NCBI GenBank assembly: GCA_051658525.1
Contig: JBOFMT010000054.1
Location: 1 to 24,737, forward strand
Direction of reading: 5' to 3'
Source of the DNA: JBOFMT01 sp051658525
GTDB taxonomy: Bacteria; Bacillota_I; Bacilli_A; Erysipelotrichales; Erysipelotrichaceae
Length of the DNA: 24,737 nucleotides
How positions within the stretch are numbered: the first letter of the stretch is position 1; every line of letters starts with the position of its first letter. Position numbers and translations under genes: made by a program. Below the pieces are notes generated by a model. The model saw only the letters and a program-made list of their open reading frames with translations, did not search any database and had not been told where the DNA came from. Positions 23,015 through 24,737 of this stretch are shown here, piece by piece.

Positions 23015-24010
23015 ATGCAATTACCAAAAGACTATGAATCAAAAATGACACTGAAAGAAACGGAACAAGCCATCAAAGAAATCAAAGACTGTTTTGAACA
23101 AGCACTAGCTAGTACGATTAACGTAACACGGGTGAGTGCACCCTTATTTGTCGAGTGTAAGACTGGCATCAACGATGATCTAAATGGGGTAGAACAACCC
23201 GTAACGTTTACAACACAAGCGAAACAACAATTAGAGGTAGTGCAATCTTTAGCGAAATGGAAACGAGCAGCGCTTGCTCGTTATGGATTTTGTGTGGGTG
23301 AGGGATTATACACCGATATGAATGCCATTCGCAAGGATGAAATACACAGTCACATCCATTCCATCTATGTAGACCAGTGGGATTGGGAAGTTGTGATCGA
23401 TCCTGCACATCGCAACCTAGAAACATTACAAGCCTATGCCACAAAGATCTTTCATGCCTTACAAACATGTGAAGTGCATATATTATCAAAGTATCCGCAT
23501 TGGACACCTCGCTTACCAGAAACACTCTATTTCATTTCCTCGCAAGAACTCTACGAGCGGTTTCCACATTTGAGTGCGAAACAACGTGAGGATGCGATCA
23601 CGCGTGAGTTTAAAGCGGTGTTTGTTATTGGTATTGGTGATGTGTTAACCAATGGATTGCCACATGATTTGCGTGCACCGGATTATGATGATTGGAATTT
23701 AAATGGAGATTTGCTTGTTTACGATCCCTTATATGATCAAGCATTAGAACTCTCTTCCATGGGGATCCGGGTTGATGCAAACATCTTGCAAGCACAACTC
23801 ACAGCGAGCCATGCACAGGAACGCTTAGCCTATCCTTACCATCAAGCACTACTTAAACAACAATTACCGCAAACGATTGGCGGAGGGATTGGACAGTCTA
23901 GAATGTGTATGTATTTCTTACGAAAAGCACATATTGGAGAAGTCCAGGCAAGCGTGTGGCCAAGTGCAGTCAAAGAAGCATGTGCGGCTGCTGGGATTAT
24001 CTTATTGTAG
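23015..24010 (+). CDS. asnA: Aspartate-ammonia ligase (asparagine synthetase A)
   Basis: AsnA makes asparagine from aspartate, ammonia and ATP through an aspartyl-AMP intermediate. It has a fold related to class II aminoacyl-tRNA synthetases. The 331 residues match the family. Conserved stretches include RVSAPLFVECKTGINDDLNG (39-58), KWKRAALARYGF, GLYTDMNAIRKDE, SIYVDQWDWE and the C-terminal GGGIGQSRMCMYFLRKAHIGE. AAGGAG lies seven bases before the ATG. Control by the T-box ahead of it with an AAC specifier agrees with the product. It is a single-gene unit; rimP follows from its own promoter. Confidence 0.97.
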   Translation: MQLPKDYESKMTLKETEQAIKEIKDCFEQALASTINVTRVSAPLFVECKTGINDDLNGVEQPVTFTTQAKQQLEVVQSLAKWKRAALARYGFCVGEGLYTDMNAIRKDEIHSHIHSIYVDQWDWEVVIDPAHRNLETLQAYATKIFHALQTCEVHILSKYPHWTPRLPETLYFISSQELYERFPHLSAKQREDAITREFKAVFVIGIGDVLTNGLPHDLRAPDYDDWNLNGDLLVYDPLYDQALELSSMGIRVDANILQAQLTASHAQERLAYPYHQALLKQQLPQTIGGGIGQSRMCMYFLRKAHIGEVQASVWPSAVKEACAAAGIILL

Positions 24011-24024
24011 CTTGTGTCTTTTTC

Positions 24025-24053
24025 TTGCCAGTCGAGTAAAAGTATGCTATTAT
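24025..24053 (+). promoter_or_regulatory. Promoter of rimP-nusA
   Basis: TTGCCA (24025-24030), 17 bases, TATTAT (24048-24053) with TGC ahead, so an extended -10 as well. Confidence 0.72.
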
Positions 24054-24072
24054 AACAACATAAAACAAACGC

Positions 24073-24093
24073 GGAGTGGGTCAAGCCCACTCC
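24073..24093 (+). promoter_or_regulatory. Leader hairpin ahead of rimP
   Basis: GGAGTGGG (24073-24080), a five-base loop, CCCACTCC (24086-24093). It is at the 5' end of the predicted transcript and is not followed by a T run, so not a plain terminator. Possibly a stability or attenuation element of the ribosome-maturation/nusA operon. Confidence 0.55.
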
Positions 24094-24118
24094 TTCGTGT
24101 TGTTGTAAAGGAGCAAAT

Positions 24119-24586
24119 ATGGATCAAATTTCAAAAATTAAAGACTTAATTTTGCCTGCATTGGAAGCCAAAAACGTACAATTGTACGATGTTACTTGGG
24201 TACAAGAGGGCAGCATGAAAATTCTACAAATTGCGATTATGAACCCAGATGGGACGATGGATATCGACGTTTGTGCTGAAGTTTCTGAGGTAATTTCACC
24301 TGTTTTAGATGAAGCAGATGTTATTCCATTTGAGTATTATCTAGAAGTTTGCTCGCCAGGGGCAGAGCGTGTACTTCGAGATGAACAAGAAGTGCAAGCA
24401 GTTGTGTCTCAATTTGTTTTTGCACAGTTTGTGAAACCTGTAAACAAAGTGATGGAAGTCAAAGGCTATCTTGTTGCGATGGAAGATGGGGCAATGAAAT
24501 TCGAATATATGGACAAAGCGGTGAAACGTAAGTTGGAAACAACATACGATAACATTGCAATGATTCGTTTATCGGTTAAAATTTAA
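24119..24586 (+). CDS. rimP: Ribosome maturation factor RimP
   Basis: RimP helps assemble the 30S subunit by aiding S12 and S19 joining. The 155-residue protein has an alpha/beta N-terminal domain (LYDVTWVQEGSMKILQIAI, about 22-40, and DIDVCAEVSEVISPVLDE) and an SH3-like C-terminal domain. The conserved YYLEVCSPGAERVLR stretch (usually EVSSPGLxRPL) is at about 68-82. AAAGGAG precedes the ATG. It is followed 17 bases later by nusA, the standard rimP-nusA order. Confidence 0.94.
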   Translation: MDQISKIKDLILPALEAKNVQLYDVTWVQEGSMKILQIAIMNPDGTMDIDVCAEVSEVISPVLDEADVIPFEYYLEVCSPGAERVLRDEQEVQAVVSQFVFAQFVKPVNKVMEVKGYLVAMEDGAMKFEYMDKAVKRKLETTYDNIAMIRLSVKI

Positions 24587-24603
24587 AGAGAGGAACATCT
24601 AAG

Positions 24604-24737
24604 ATGAAGTTAAAAGATTTTATCAATGCGATGCAAGAAATTGAAGAAGGTCGCAAATTATCGAAACATGTGGTTGTTGCTGCTTTGGAAGAAGCATTAG
24701 CCAAAGCATTCCGCAAACACATTGAAATACCGGATGC
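24604..24737 (+). CDS. nusA: NusA N-terminus, cut by window edge
   Basis: The first 44 codons of a transcription termination/antitermination factor. The start MKLKDFINAMQEIEEGRKLS, followed by KHVVVAALEEALAKAFRKH, matches the RNA polymerase-binding N-terminal domain of NusA (usually ...ALxxxKxISKEVLxxALEAALxxAYK). AGAGAGGA lies nine bases ahead of the ATG. Its place behind rimP confirms it. Confidence 0.92.
   Translation, partial: MKLKDFINAMQEIEEGRKLSKHVVVAALEEALAKAFRKHIEIPD

Noticed and set aside
24073..24100. Rho-independent terminator ahead of rimP
   Set aside because: The stem is good but is followed by TTCGTGTTGTTG rather than a T run, and it lies downstream of the rimP promoter.

Overview
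The window reads as a low-to-moderate G+C member of the Bacillota (Firmicutes). The evidence is a PolC-type replicative polymerase, a T-box leader in front of asnA, the FakA/Asp23 pair, a DivIB-type division protein, AGGAGG ribosome sites and sigma-A promoters. The shortened cell-wall cluster and gene order suggest the Erysipelotrichia or a close relative; that placement is inference.

Layout. (1) 1-3000, minus strand: a four-gene operon made of an ArsR/SdpR-type repressor, an SdpI-type immunity membrane protein, an ABC ATPase and an ABC permease cut by the window edge. All four overlap end to start. Their promoter has a near-consensus -35/-10 flanked by two almost identical palindromes 50 bp apart. 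(2) 3000-8750, plus strand: a LiaF-like membrane protein, then murG-murB-divIB, then Asp23-fakA. (3) 8750-9700: a decayed locus. A lactococcin-972-type bacteriocin gene is frameshifted in a G tract and then joined to the 3' third of a bacteriocin-export ABC ATPase gene. (4) 9700-12540, minus strand: ackA followed by a CBS/DRTGG-regulated family II pyrophosphatase. (5) 12600-18275, plus strand: recG-plsX-rnc, then a protein that looks like a D-Ala-D-Ala carboxypeptidase without its active-site motifs, then a Ca2+/cation antiporter. (6) 18290-22700: polC, interrupted by one in-frame TAA between the OB and PHP domains. (7) 22700-24010: T-box leader with an apparent AAC (Asn) specifier and asnA. 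(8) 24020-24737: rimP with a hairpin leader and the start of nusA.

Most of the window is housekeeping: peptidoglycan precursor synthesis, division, fatty-acid and phospholipid entry, RNA processing, replication and translation. The items most worth a second look are the split polC, the shrunken carboxypeptidase-like pseudoenzyme, the collapsed bacteriocin locus with its homopolymeric tract, and the paired operators around the sdpR-like promoter. I found no CRISPR array, intact insertion sequence, tRNA or rRNA.
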